This document shows, one piece after another, positions 26,256-35,016 of a stretch of DNA of 64,000 bases. The notes beneath the pieces were generated by a model, which worked only from the letters and a program-made list of their open reading frames with translations, searched no databases and had not been told where the DNA came from. The stretch's first letter is position 1. Every line of letters starts with the position of its first letter. Source of the stretch: Flavobacterium psychrophilum (GTDB lineage Bacteria > Bacteroidota > Bacteroidia > Flavobacteriales > Flavobacteriaceae). Both the position numbers and the translations under genes were made by a program. The DNA lies in assembly GCA_945890865.1 (NCBI GenBank), contig CAMDDB010000002.1, positions 62,001 to 126,000 of the forward strand, read 5' to 3'.

Positions 26256-27422
26256 ATGCTCAACTTCGAATTATACAATCCCGTAAATTATGTCTTTGGA
26301 AAAGGACAAATGGAAAAACTAACCGGATTGGTTCCTTCAAATACTAAAATTCTTATTGCTTATGGCGGTGGAAGCATCTTTAAAAATGGTGTTTACGACC
26401 AAGTAAAAGCGGCATTACCCAATCATGAAATTTTAGAATTTGGAGGCATCGAACCCAATCCTCGCTTTGAAACCTTAATGAAGGCCGTCGAACTTATACG
26501 TACTGAAAAAATTGGATTCATCTTAGCTGTTGGGGGCGGAAGCGTAATTGATGGCGTAAAATTTATTTCGGCAGCGGTTAACTTTGAAGGGGATGCGGCT
26601 GAAATTTTGAAAAAACGTATTTTATTCAAAGATGTTTCCAAGGTAATTCCTTTTGGAACGGTTTTAACCTTACCTGCTACCGGTTCTGAAATGAATTCGG
26701 GCGCTGTGGTTACTCTTGAAGCTACTCAAGAAAAACTTACCTTAGGCGGAAGTGCTTTGTTTCCAGTTTTTTCAATTGTAGATCCAACAGTAATTACTTC
26801 GTTACCCAAAAGACAATTACAAAATGGCGTGGTAGATGCCTTTACACACGTATTGGAGCAATATTTAACCTATCCGCATGATGCCTTATTGCAAGATCGA
26901 ATATCGGAAAGTATTCTTCAAACTTTAATTGAAATTGGACCTAAAGTTGTAGAAAACCCAAGCGATTATAAATTGGCTTCTAATTTTGTGTGGTGTGCTA
27001 CAATGGCATTAAACGGATTGATTCAAAAAGGGGTTCCCTCCGATTGGGCCACGCACATGATTGGTCATGAACTTACTGCTTTATACGAAATTGATCATGC
27101 AAGAACATTAGCCATCATTGGGCCGAATTTATACCGCGTGATGTTTGACACCAAAAAAGAAAAATTAGCACAATACGGCCAACGCGTTTGGAAAATTCAA
27201 GGCAATTCAACCGAAGAAATTGCAGAAAAATCGATTGAAAAAACAGTGGCATTCTTCCATGAGATGGGGATGAAAACTAAATTATCGGAAAACACAGAAA
27301 ATTATGAAAAAACAGCCGATTTTATCGTTAAACGATTTGAAGAAAGAGGTTGGAAAACTTTGGGCGAAAAGCAAAACATATCCTTAGATAAGGTAAGAAC
27401 TATTGTAAAAATGAGTTATTAA
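26256..27422 (+). CDS. iron-containing alcohol dehydrogenase, YqhD/BDH-like
   Basis: This 388-residue cytoplasmic NAD(P)-dependent dehydrogenase belongs to the group III iron-type alcohol dehydrogenases. The cofactor motif GGGSIF and GGGSVIDGVKFI (near 93-104) and the metal-binding histidines in HVLEQYLTYP, WATHMIGHELTALYEIDHARTL (about 265-290) are present. The GGGSV(I/V)D pattern and overall length fit the butanol-dehydrogenase/YqhD branch, which reduces a broad range of aldehydes. The physiological substrate is unknown. It is a single-gene unit followed by a short terminator that overlaps the next promoter. Confidence 0.93.
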   Translation: MLNFELYNPVNYVFGKGQMEKLTGLVPSNTKILIAYGGGSIFKNGVYDQVKAALPNHEILEFGGIEPNPRFETLMKAVELIRTEKIGFILAVGGGSVIDGVKFISAAVNFEGDAAEILKKRILFKDVSKVIPFGTVLTLPATGSEMNSGAVVTLEATQEKLTLGGSALFPVFSIVDPTVITSLPKRQLQNGVVDAFTHVLEQYLTYPHDALLQDRISESILQTLIEIGPKVVENPSDYKLASNFVWCATMALNGLIQKGVPSDWATHMIGHELTALYEIDHARTLAIIGPNLYRVMFDTKKEKLAQYGQRVWKIQGNSTEEIAEKSIEKTVAFFHEMGMKTKLSENTENYEKTADFIVKRFEERGWKTLGEKQNISLDKVRTIVKMSY

Positions 27423-27447
27423 ACGCCGATAAAAAGAAGCGTTTTTT
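27421..27447 (+). terminator. terminator of the iron alcohol dehydrogenase gene
   Basis: AAACGC and GCGTTT form a 6-bp stem with a 12-base loop followed by TTT, beginning in the stop codon. Short stem; moderate support. Confidence 0.5.
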
Positions 27448-27475
27448 GTATATCCTTTTAATTTGATTATTTTTG
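27446..27475 (+). promoter_or_regulatory. gpsA promoter
   Basis: TTG (27446-27448), exactly 19 bases, TATTTTTG (27468-27475): a full match to the Bacteroidetes consensus, 22 bases before gpsA. The -33 element overlaps the T-tract of the upstream terminator. Confidence 0.7.
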
Positions 27476-27497
27476 GTTATCTAAATCGAAAAACCTA

Positions 27498-28493
27498 ATG
27501 GAAAAAAAGCCAAAATTTGCAGTTATTGGAGGGGGTAGTTGGGCTACTGCAATTGCAAAAATGCTTTGTGAAAATCAAGATGAAATTGCTTGGTATATGA
27601 GAAGCACCTATGCCATAGAGCATTTGAAACAACAAAAACATAACCCAAATTATTTAAGTTCGGTTTCCTTTGATACCTCTAAATTAAAACTTACAAACGA
27701 TATTAACGAGGCAGTTGCTTTTGCTGAATATATAATTTTTGTTGTGCCTTCGGCTTTTTTAAGCAAAGAATTAGAAAATCTAACGGAAAGTTTAAATGAC
27801 AAAATTATTTTTTCAGCCATTAAAGGAATCGTACCCGAATCTAGTTTAATTGTGGGCGAACATTTTCATACCAAATACAATATCCCTTTTGATAACATCG
27901 GAGTAATAACCGGTCCCTGCCACGCGGAAGAAGTTGCCATGGAAAGGCTATCCTATTTGACCATAGCTTGTAGCGATCGGAAAAAAGCAAAATATGTAGC
28001 GCAGAATTTAAGCTCCCATTACATAAAAGCAAAAACCACCGATGATATTATTGGGACAGAATATGCCGCCGTTTTAAAAAACATCTATGCGATTGCTGCC
28101 GGAATGGCACATGGTTTAGGCTATGGTGATAATTTTCAAGCGGTTTTAATGAGTAATGGCATTCGAGAAATGAAAAAATTCATTCGAAAAGTACACAGGA
28201 TGAAACGAAATATTAATAATTCGGCTTATTTAGGTGATCTATTAGTAACCGGATATTCGGTGTTTTCTAGAAATAGAATGTTTGGAAATATGATTGGAAA
28301 AGGATATACCGTAAAATCGGCTCAAATGGAGATGAGCATGGTGGCTGAAGGGTATTATGCGGTAAAAAGTGCCTATAAATTGAACCAAGAATACGGAGCC
28401 GATACTCCAATTATTGATGCGGTTTACCAAATTCTCTACGAAAACAAGGAGGCAAAAATTGTTTTCCAAAAATTAACCGACAAACTAGACTAA
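27498..28493 (+). CDS. gpsA: NAD(P)H-dependent glycerol-3-phosphate dehydrogenase
   Basis: This 331-residue enzyme reduces dihydroxyacetone phosphate to sn-glycerol-3-phosphate, the backbone for phospholipids. The Rossmann motif is VIGGGSWATAIAKML at 9-23; GPCHAEEVAMER near 139-150 and the catalytic lysine region EYAAVLKNIYAIAAGMAHGLGYGDN near 187-211 are conserved. The TerC-family gene starts 3 bases after its stop, so they are probably cotranscribed. Confidence 0.95.
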   Translation: MEKKPKFAVIGGGSWATAIAKMLCENQDEIAWYMRSTYAIEHLKQQKHNPNYLSSVSFDTSKLKLTNDINEAVAFAEYIIFVVPSAFLSKELENLTESLNDKIIFSAIKGIVPESSLIVGEHFHTKYNIPFDNIGVITGPCHAEEVAMERLSYLTIACSDRKKAKYVAQNLSSHYIKAKTTDDIIGTEYAAVLKNIYAIAAGMAHGLGYGDNFQAVLMSNGIREMKKFIRKVHRMKRNINNSAYLGDLLVTGYSVFSRNRMFGNMIGKGYTVKSAQMEMSMVAEGYYAVKSAYKLNQEYGADTPIIDAVYQILYENKEAKIVFQKLTDKLD

Positions 28494-28496
28494 CCC

Positions 28497-29498
28497 ATGC
28501 TAGCAGTTTCAACAGGTGCTATGGATCAACTGATTGATCATCCCGCTATAATTTCAGTATTTACAATAATCATTCTTGGAATGTTAGTGCTGGATCTGGG
28601 CATTTTAAATAAAAAAGGCCATGTGGTTTCCAATCGCGAAGCGGCCATTTGGTCGGCCATTTGGATTTCCTTAGCCATGGGATTTAGTGCCATTATTTAT
28701 TACTATATGGGTTCCGAAAAATTCATGCAGTTTCAAGGGGCTTATTGGATTGAAAAAGCACTCTCAGTTGATAATTTATTCGTTTTTATATTGGTTTTTG
28801 GTTATTTTAATGTTGCCAAAGAAGCCCAACATAAAGTGTTATTTTGGGGTGTACTTGGCGCCTTGGTATTTAGAGCCATCTTTATATTTACAGGAGTTTG
28901 GTTGTTAAATTACACGTATTTGCCCGAATTGAATCTATTCGGCGAAGGAGTTAAAATCAATTATCTCTTAACGATTTTTGGAATTATTTTGATCCTTGCC
29001 GGAATCAAATCGGGATTTAGTACTGAAGAAGACGAAGGCAGCACCGATTTTAGTAAAAGTGCCGGGTCAAAATTTGTACACAAATTTTTTAAAGTAAGTC
29101 CCCATTTTGATGGCGATAAATTCTTCTCTGTTCAAAACGGAATTAAAATGGCAACCCCCTTATTTGTAGTGGTGGCTATTGTTGAGTTTACCGATTTATT
29201 ATTTGCAGTTGATAGTATTCCGGCTATTTTTGCTATCGCTCCTGATGATCCGTTTATTTTATATACCTCCAATATTTTTGCCATTTTAGGATTACGCTCG
29301 TTGTATTTCTTGTTGGCCAACTTTATGTACATGTTTAGCAAATTGAAATATGGACTAGCCGTTATCCTATCATTTATTGGAGTAAAAATGATCATAGCGC
29401 CGTTTTACCACATTGAAACCACTGTGTCTTTGCTAGTTGTTGGCAGCTTGTTAATCCTGTCTGTAATTGCTTCTTTGCTGTTTCCTGATAAAGATTAA
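28497..29498 (+). CDS. TerC/Alx-family membrane protein
   Basis: This 333-residue inner-membrane protein with eight to nine hydrophobic segments matches the TerC/Alx family, linked to tellurite resistance, manganese export and metal insertion into exported proteins. The conserved acidic positions in the membrane are visible in EKALSVDNLFVFILVFGYF (about 85-103) and EFTDLLFAVDSIPAIFAI (about 230-247). A soluble loop around 170-200 contains STEEDEGSTDF. The first possible start is used; translation from Met 9 would remove only a short tail. It follows gpsA by 3 bases. Convergent with the GH92 gene. Confidence 0.92.
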   Translation: MLAVSTGAMDQLIDHPAIISVFTIIILGMLVLDLGILNKKGHVVSNREAAIWSAIWISLAMGFSAIIYYYMGSEKFMQFQGAYWIEKALSVDNLFVFILVFGYFNVAKEAQHKVLFWGVLGALVFRAIFIFTGVWLLNYTYLPELNLFGEGVKINYLLTIFGIILILAGIKSGFSTEEDEGSTDFSKSAGSKFVHKFFKVSPHFDGDKFFSVQNGIKMATPLFVVVAIVEFTDLLFAVDSIPAIFAIAPDDPFILYTSNIFAILGLRSLYFLLANFMYMFSKLKYGLAVILSFIGVKMIIAPFYHIETTVSLLVVGSLLILSVIASLLFPDKD

Positions 29499-29525
29499 AT
29501 CTATATCCTTTTTTATTAGTACGCT

Positions 29526-32333
29526 TTACTTTATCGTAATCTCATCTATAAAAATAAATGCATCGCCACCTGCACCTTGGTGCCACTCAGGTAATTTTCC
29601 AAAGTTTTTGGCGATGACTTTTATAAACCGTGCTTTTTGCCCTTTCGTTGCCTTGGAAGTAAAGTTTACAATTGTATTTTCTTCTGCTTTTGGAGCTATC
29701 GTATTAGCAACCGAACCGAAAAATTTGAAATTCACATTGTCCTCAGAAACATAATAGTCTGCTTTTGTTGGCATTAAAATCCAGGAGCGTTGGTCTTGTA
29801 AAAAACGAGCCGAAACCTCAGCAATCTCTTTCACTTCTTGTAAATCTACCACTGCTTCAAAATCCTGACTTTGATAGCCTTGCCAGTCGCCTTTGCGCCA
29901 GTTTTCGGTGCCTAAAATTCCATCTAACAAACCTTCTGCGCCACCGGCATGGTATTGTGGATTGTATTTGGATTTGATGTTAATGGTGTAATTGTTTGGT
30001 TTTTTGAAAAAGGTTGCCGAAATGGTTTTGCTTTGTCCTTCTTTTGTTTTTACATACGCCTGAATTTCGCAAGTTTTCTCAATTTTAAAAGGTTTCAAAT
30101 AGGGAGCAAAAGCTCTTTTCTTTGTGCTATAATCTTCCCCATCAATAGTTTCCAAATAATAAATCACATCCTTCGGATTTTGAGACTGCAATTCAATCTC
30201 CAATTTATCTTTAAACGCTTTACTTTCCGCTAGAATTACTGGTACTGGAATGATTAATTGATACGCTGGTTTGTCAACGTTTTCCATTCCAAATTGTGGT
30301 AAAATTCCTCTATCATTTGGTAAGTGAAGATAGTTTGGTTGATTATCATCAATACTAACTTTTGCGTCTAAAAAAGGTTCATTAATATCCCATGTGGGCT
30401 GCCCCGGCGTCACTTGATAAATTCCCATCGAGCTCAACACATACCACGCACTCATTTGACCGCAATCTTCGTTGCCTATTAAACCATCGGGTGTGTTTTT
30501 GTAGAAATTATCTAAAATATACTTTACTTTTTCTTTTGTTTTTTCAGGTTTGCCTACGTAATTGTACAAATAGGCCATATGGTGACTGGGTTCATTACCA
30601 TGAGCATATTGTCCGATTAATCCGGTAACATCGACTTGTTCTCTTCCTGTCGTTTTGCTTTCGCTGTTGAACATTTCGTCTAATTTGGCTTCAAATTTTT
30701 CAGGCCCGCCATACGCTTCAATCATTCCGTAAATATCTTGAGGCACGAAAAACGAATAGTGCCACGAATTTCCTTCGGTAAAATTATTATTGACTTCCCT
30801 TGGATCAAAAGGTTTGTCCCATCCATCGTTTTTCTTTGGACGCATAAAACCCGTCTCCCAATCGAATAGGTTTTTCCAATTTTGAGAACGTTGCATATAA
30901 TACTGATAGTCTTCTTGCTTGTTTAAAAGTTGTGCCATTTGGGCAATGCACCAATCGTCATAAGCATATTCCAACGTTTTGGAAACACTTTCGTGTTCGT
31001 CATCCATCGAAATAAAGCCGTTTTTCTTATAGGCATCCAAGCCCAACACATCGCGCATCGCGGAAGCTTTACTGGCTTCAAAGGCTTTTTCGTAATCAAA
31101 ACCGGTAATGCCTTTTGCCATGGCATCGGCAATTACGGAAACCGAATGATAGCCAATCATGCAATCCGTTTCATTTGACGCCAATTCCCAAACGGGTAAT
31201 CTACCCCCTTGTTCGTATTGTTTGATGAAGGTATTGATGTAATCGGAAGTTCGTTTTTTATCGATTAAAGTGTACAACGGATGCGCCGCTCGAAACGTGT
31301 CCCACAATGAAAAAACCGTATAATAATCAAATCCTTCGGCTACATGAATTTGGTTGTCTCTTCCGCGGTATTTTCCATCCAAATCTTGTGCAATATTGGG
31401 TTGCATCATTGTGTGATACAAAGCTGTATAGAAAATCGCTAACTTATCTTTATCATCAGAAGTTACTTGAATTTTTGATAATTCTTTGTTCCAAAGTGTT
31501 TCTGACTCTTTCTTAACTTTTTCAAAATTCCAATGGTTAATTTCGGAACTGTTTAGTTTGGCGCCTTCATAACTCGTTGGCGAAAGCGAAACTTTTACGA
31601 GGATTTTTTCGCCTTTTTTGACAAGTTTGGAGAAACTTAAAGCCAATTTTGTTCCTTTGTATATCCCTTGTAATTTAGTGTTTTGCGTGTTTTCTTCTTC
31701 AATCAAATTCACTTTTAAAGGTGCGTTAAACTCCATTCGTGCATACACATATTGGTCTCTGGCCCAAGCTTCGCTTCTTCGAAGTATTTCTATGGTTGTT
31801 GGATTTACAATTCTAACTTCGCCATATAATAACTTATCGCGATGATTCAAATCCAATATGATATTTGCTTGTCCTGCTTTATTAAACGTATATTCATGGA
31901 AACCAACACGAGTAGAAGCGGTTAAACGCACATCAATATTGTGTTTGTCTAATTTCACGGAGTAAAATCCAGCGGACGCATTTTCATTGGCATGCAAAAA
32001 AGTAGAAGAATAGATTTTGTTATCCAACGAAGGTTCGCCCATTGTTGGCATCAACATAATATCGCCATAATCTGAAACACCGGTTCCGTTCAAATGCGTG
32101 TGCGAAAATCCGTAAATTAAATTATCGGAATAATGATAACCTCCACAGCCATCCCAACTGCCGTCAATTCTAGTATCAGGAGACAATTGTACCATTCCGT
32201 AAGGCACAGTAGCGCCTGGAAATGTATGGCCATGACCGCCTGTCCCAATAAATGGGTTGACGTGTTGGGCAAAATCTTGTGCTTGGAAAATAGTAGTGCT
32301 TAATAAAACAAAAGCAATAAGAAATGATTTCAT
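29526..32333 (-). CDS. GH92-family alpha-mannosidase, secreted
   Basis: This 935-residue exported protein matches glycoside hydrolase family 92, calcium-dependent exo-alpha-mannosidases. After a signal peptide (MKSFLIAFVLLSTTIFQAQ) it starts at once with VNPFIGTGGHGHTFPGATVP and SPDTRIDGSWDGCGGYHY, both typical of the family N-terminus; the catalytic acid region is IGNEDCGQMSAWYVLSSMG and a second core block is ETDCMIGYHSVSVIADAM. A C-terminal beta-rich extension from about 720, ending DAFIFIDEITIK, resembles a chitobiase/F5-8-type carbohydrate-binding module. No susC/susD pair or other glycosidase is nearby, so it is not in an obvious polysaccharide locus. Linkage specificity is inferred. 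Confidence 0.93.
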   Translation of the reverse strand: MKSFLIAFVLLSTTIFQAQDFAQHVNPFIGTGGHGHTFPGATVPYGMVQLSPDTRIDGSWDGCGGYHYSDNLIYGFSHTHLNGTGVSDYGDIMLMPTMGEPSLDNKIYSSTFLHANENASAGFYSVKLDKHNIDVRLTASTRVGFHEYTFNKAGQANIILDLNHRDKLLYGEVRIVNPTTIEILRRSEAWARDQYVYARMEFNAPLKVNLIEEENTQNTKLQGIYKGTKLALSFSKLVKKGEKILVKVSLSPTSYEGAKLNSSEINHWNFEKVKKESETLWNKELSKIQVTSDDKDKLAIFYTALYHTMMQPNIAQDLDGKYRGRDNQIHVAEGFDYYTVFSLWDTFRAAHPLYTLIDKKRTSDYINTFIKQYEQGGRLPVWELASNETDCMIGYHSVSVIADAMAKGITGFDYEKAFEASKASAMRDVLGLDAYKKNGFISMDDEHESVSKTLEYAYDDWCIAQMAQLLNKQEDYQYYMQRSQNWKNLFDWETGFMRPKKNDGWDKPFDPREVNNNFTEGNSWHYSFFVPQDIYGMIEAYGGPEKFEAKLDEMFNSESKTTGREQVDVTGLIGQYAHGNEPSHHMAYLYNYVGKPEKTKEKVKYILDNFYKNTPDGLIGNEDCGQMSAWYVLSSMGIYQVTPGQPTWDINEPFLDAKVSIDDNQPNYLHLPNDRGILPQFGMENVDKPAYQLIIPVPVILAESKAFKDKLEIELQSQNPKDVIYYLETIDGEDYSTKKRAFAPYLKPFKIEKTCEIQAYVKTKEGQSKTISATFFKKPNNYTINIKSKYNPQYHAGGAEGLLDGILGTENWRKGDWQGYQSQDFEAVVDLQEVKEIAEVSARFLQDQRSWILMPTKADYYVSEDNVNFKFFGSVANTIAPKAEENTIVNFTSKATKGQKARFIKVIAKNFGKLPEWHQGAGGDAFIFIDEITIK

Positions 32334-32386
32334 AGGATTGAAAAATTTCTTAAAGGTAAAAATATTTTGGAGAAAATGTGTTAAAT

Positions 32387-32794
32387 CTAATTTGCAAAAA
32401 CCCCTCTTTTGTTGATAATCGGTAAATCTGCAGTGGCTTTATCGTTGATGGAATTAGTTCTGAAAACAAAGGTTTTATCGAATAATTGTCCGTTTGAAAA
32501 GTACGACAGCATGAATTCGTTATTCAATTGTAAGACATTGTTTTCTAACAATTCTACTTTAACGGCTGTTCTGGGTTCTACTTTAGCAAACGCATGACGA
32601 AAAGTTCCTGTTTTGCGTTCTTCGCCATTGATTAAACCGTAAGCTCGTGAAACTACCATGGCCATTTCTAACAAATTATCGGTATCGTTGATCAAATAGG
32701 CATACCAAGAATTTTCCATGAAATCGTCGTTCCATTCTTGATAAGCTACTAAGTGAACCCCTTCTACCTTTGGGATGATAATATCTTTCTTCAT
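32387..32794 (-). CDS. conserved protein of unknown function next to pheS
   Basis: I do not recognise a named domain in this 135-residue protein. It has no signal peptide or membrane segment. It starts MKKDIIIPKVEGVHLVAYQEWND and is rich in beta-strand-like stretches (WYAYLINDTDNLLEMAMVVSRAY; TAVKVELLENNVLQLNNEFMLSYF), suggesting a small soluble beta-sandwich. It follows pheS on the same strand after 42 bases that are occupied by a 7-base-period repeat. Genes of this kind are sometimes labelled as a PheS-like subunit because of position, but nothing in the sequence resembles a synthetase. Confidence 0.75.
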   Translation of the reverse strand: MKKDIIIPKVEGVHLVAYQEWNDDFMENSWYAYLINDTDNLLEMAMVVSRAYGLINGEERKTGTFRHAFAKVEPRTAVKVELLENNVLQLNNEFMLSYFSNGQLFDKTFVFRTNSINDKATADLPIINKRGVFAN

Positions 32795-32801
32795 TGAAAA
32801 A

Positions 32802-32836
32802 GTACTAAGATTAAAGAATTAAGACTTTATCTTAAA
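32802..32836. repeat. 7-base-period repeat, consensus GANTTAA
   Basis: Five units GTACTAA, GATTAAA, GAATTAA, GACTTTA, TCTTAAA fill the gap between pheS and the downstream unknown gene, ending at the base before the pheS stop codon. Confidence 0.7.
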
Positions 32837-33859
32837 TTATATACTCGATTTGAATTGCTCTAAGAAACGCACATCGTTTTCATAAAACATACGAATATCG
32901 CCAATTTGGTACAACAACATCGCAATACGCTCTACGCCCATTCCAAAAGCAAAACCGGTGTGCTCGTCTGGATTGATATCGCAGTTTTTCAAAACATTAG
33001 GATCGACCATACCGCAACCGCCAATTTCTAACCAACCGGTTCCTTTGGTAATTCGGTAATCGGTTTCGGTTTTTAATCCCCAATAAATATCGATCTCCGC
33101 ACTGGGCTCTGTAAATGGAAAATAGGATGGACGCAAACGAATTTTTGACTTCCCGAACATTTCTTTCGTGAAATACAACAAGGTTTGTTTTAAATCGGCA
33201 AAAGAAACGTCTTTATCAATATACAAACCTTCCACTTGATGAAAAATACAGTGTGAACGTGATGAAACGGCCTCGTTACGAAATACCCTTCCTGGAGAAA
33301 TTGTACGAATGGGCGGTTTGTTGTTTTCCATGTAACGTACTTGCACGGATGAAGTATGCGTTCGCAACAAAACATCCGGATTAGTTTGAATGAAAAACGT
33401 ATCCTGCATGTCTCGTGCTGGATGATATTCTGGTAAATTTAAAGCGGTGAAATTATGCCAATCGTCTTCGATTTCTGGCCCTTCAGATACGTTGAAACCT
33501 AAAGTTGAAAAAATATCAATCATTTGGTTTTTTACAATTGAAATAGGGTGTCGAGAACCTACATTGATTGATTCCCCCGGACGTGTGGTGTCGCCGTAAA
33601 TGCCTTTTGCTACTTCTTTATTCTCTAAAGCGTCTTGAATGGTTTTTACTTTGTCCTCTGCCGAAGTTTTCAATTCGTTGATCACTTGTCCAAATGCCGA
33701 CTTTTGTTCGTTTGGAACATTTTTAAATTCGGCGAAAAAGTCTTTCAATAAGCCTTTACTTCCTAAATACTTGATTCGGAAAGCTTCTAATTGTTCTTTG
33801 CTATCGGTTTGAAAAGCGGTTACTTCTTCAATATGGGCTTTAATCGTTTCTATCATCAC
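32837..33859 (-). CDS. pheS: phenylalanyl-tRNA synthetase alpha subunit
   Basis: This 340-residue subunit carries the class II catalytic core that, with PheT, charges tRNA-Phe. It has the N-terminal coiled-coil arm (residues 1-90), motif 1 around HPISIVKNQMIDIF, motif 2 in LLRTHTSSVQVRYM and GRVFRNEAVSSRSHCIFHQVEG, and motif 3 in GFAFGMGVERIAMLLYQIGD. Length is typical. The two N-terminal methionines are adjacent, so the start is uncertain by one residue. pheT is not next to it, as is common in this phylum. A TAAATTTG box lies just upstream. Confidence 0.96.
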   Translation of the reverse strand: MMIETIKAHIEEVTAFQTDSKEQLEAFRIKYLGSKGLLKDFFAEFKNVPNEQKSAFGQVINELKTSAEDKVKTIQDALENKEVAKGIYGDTTRPGESINVGSRHPISIVKNQMIDIFSTLGFNVSEGPEIEDDWHNFTALNLPEYHPARDMQDTFFIQTNPDVLLRTHTSSVQVRYMENNKPPIRTISPGRVFRNEAVSSRSHCIFHQVEGLYIDKDVSFADLKQTLLYFTKEMFGKSKIRLRPSYFPFTEPSAEIDIYWGLKTETDYRITKGTGWLEIGGCGMVDPNVLKNCDINPDEHTGFAFGMGVERIAMLLYQIGDIRMFYENDVRFLEQFKSSI

Positions 33860-33875
33860 GCTGGGTATAAAGGTG

Positions 33876-33883
33876 CAAATTTA
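33876..33883 (-). promoter_or_regulatory. -7 promoter box for pheS
   Basis: TAAATTTG on the minus strand, 16 bases before pheS. The expected -33 position falls in the 7-base repeat at 33890-33924, which contains no TTG on this strand. Confidence 0.4.
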
Positions 33884-33889
33884 GTAAAA

Positions 33890-33924
33890 AGTTCGGAGTT
33901 GGAAGTTGGAAGTTCAGAGTTTTT
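33890..33924. repeat. 7-base-period repeat, consensus AGTTNGA
   Basis: Five units AGTTCGG, AGTTGGA, AGTTGGA, AGTTCAG, AGTTTTT; all five begin AGTT. It sits directly upstream of the pheS -7 box. Confidence 0.85.
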
Positions 33925-33929
33925 TAAGT

Positions 33930-33950
33930 AAACCGTCACCGTCACGGTTT
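33930..33950 (-). terminator. stem-loop after the 118-residue unknown gene, possible terminator
   Basis: AAACCGT and ACGGTTT form a perfect 7-bp stem with a 7-base loop (CACCGTC). On the minus strand the downstream bases are ACTTAAAAAA, without a T-run, so terminator function is doubtful; on the plus strand only one further T follows. Confidence 0.4.
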
Positions 33951-33985
33951 TCAGAATTTACAAATTTGTCAACTGCGACTGAAAA

Positions 33986-34342
33986 CTAATTTATCAACTC
34001 TTTCTCTAAAAAGTAACTCACGATGGCTTCTTTCATTAACACGGCTTGTTCCCCTGCTTTTAGTGGCGGCAATTCTTCTTTTGCTTTATAATGGGGCCAA
34101 CCTTCGTTATCAAAATATTCAAATTCATAATATCCATAAGGTTCTAGTAAACGACAAATGGCAATGTGCATCAGGTTTACTTTTTCGTCTTTCTTAAAAG
34201 TAGCATGAATTTTTCCTAATTCTTGCACCCCTATTAAGTAGATTATCCCTTCTAAATCGAGATCTTCTCCGCCTGAAAATTTTTCTGATAATATGTTGAC
34301 AACGCTTTCCCAACGCTGTTTTAATTGTTCGTCTCTTGACAT
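33986..34342 (-). CDS. conserved small soluble protein of unknown function
   Basis: This 118-residue protein has no signal peptide, membrane segment or recognised domain. It is mostly helical in appearance at both ends (DEQLKQRWESVVNILSEKFS; EQAVLMKEAIVSYFLEKELIN) with a central aromatic patch YGYYEFEYFDNEGWPHYKAKEELP. I do not recognise a function. It stands alone on the minus strand upstream of pheS with its own promoter, divergent from cvpA. Absence of basic patches argues against simple nucleic-acid binding. Confidence 0.8.
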   Translation of the reverse strand: MSRDEQLKQRWESVVNILSEKFSGGEDLDLEGIIYLIGVQELGKIHATFKKDEKVNLMHIAICRLLEPYGYYEFEYFDNEGWPHYKAKEELPPLKAGEQAVLMKEAIVSYFLEKELIN

Positions 34343-34350
34343 TTTTTTGG

Positions 34351-34378
34351 GTTTTAAGTGATGGGTGATGGGTTCCTA
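34351..34378. repeat. 7-base-period repeat with GTGATGG units
   Basis: Units GTTTTAA, GTGATGG, GTGATGG, GTTCCTA; two are identical. It lies in the 5' region of the 118-residue unknown gene. Confidence 0.55.
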
Positions 34379-34408
34379 TGACCTATTTACCGATAACCAA
34401 ATTTCATG

Positions 34409-34440
34409 CAAAGATAACAACAGAAAACCAGTTTCAGCAA
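34409..34440 (-). promoter_or_regulatory. promoter of the 118-residue unknown gene
   Basis: On the minus strand TTG (34440-34438), 21 bases, TATCTTTG (34416-34409). The start codon is 66 bases further on, leaving a leader that includes the GTGATGG repeat. Confidence 0.55.
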
Positions 34441-34446
34441 TTCTTT

Positions 34447-34454
34447 TATCTTTG
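34447..34454 (+). promoter_or_regulatory. -7 promoter box for cvpA
   Basis: TATCTTTG, 23 bases before cvpA, back to back with the minus-strand promoter at 34409-34440. No TTG at the normal distance. Confidence 0.4.
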
Positions 34455-34477
34455 TTCTTTCATCTATTTTTTTTACT

Positions 34478-34999
34478 ATGGTTTTTATTGATATTGTTTT
34501 TGCTATTTTATTAGGTTTTGCCGTGTATAAAGGATTTAAAAACGGCTTTTTTGTGGAAGTCGCTTCCTTTGTAGGATTATTGGTTGGAATTTATTTTGCC
34601 CTTAAATTTTCGAATTGGATGGGTGCGGTTTTTTCAGAAATCGTTCCTACTTGGAATCCTAATTATATTAAAATAACAGCCTTTGTCATTACCTTTTTGT
34701 TGGTGGTAATTGGCATTCACCTGAGTGCAAAAATTATAACAAAAATGGCCGATTTTGCTTTTCTTGGTTGGTTTAACAAATTGGCTGGGGGCGTTTTTTG
34801 TGTAATGAAAACAATTTTAGCATTAAGTATAGTGCTCATTATTGTTGAAAAAATAAACAATGATAACCTAATAATTTCAAGAGAAACGAAAGAGCATTCT
34901 ATTTTTTATCAACCCATTCAAAATAGTTCAAAATTGATTTATCCCAAATTGGAGGGTTGGTATACGGGATTGAAGTCGGAAATAAAGAGTGAGGGATAA
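34478..34999 (+). CDS. cvpA: CvpA family membrane protein
   Basis: This 173-residue inner-membrane protein matches the CvpA family, needed for colicin V production in E. coli and linked more generally to envelope stress tolerance. It has four hydrophobic segments: FIDIVFAILLGFAVYKGFKNG, EVASFVGLLVGIYFALKFS, ITAFVITFLLVVIGIHLSA and LAGGVFCVMKTILALSIVLII. The conserved Y-K-G-x-x-x-G-F turn after the first helix is present. It is a single-gene unit, convergent with batE. Confidence 0.9.
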   Translation: MVFIDIVFAILLGFAVYKGFKNGFFVEVASFVGLLVGIYFALKFSNWMGAVFSEIVPTWNPNYIKITAFVITFLLVVIGIHLSAKIITKMADFAFLGWFNKLAGGVFCVMKTILALSIVLIIVEKINNDNLIISRETKEHSIFYQPIQNSSKLIYPKLEGWYTGLKSEIKSEG

Positions 35000-35016
35000 A
35001 ATAGAGTCCCTATTTT
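34998..35016. terminator. weak bidirectional stem-loop between cvpA and batE
   Basis: AAAATAG and CTATTTT form a 7-bp AT-rich stem with a 5-base loop, overlapping both stop codons, with a T-run on the plus strand. Low stability. Confidence 0.35.
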
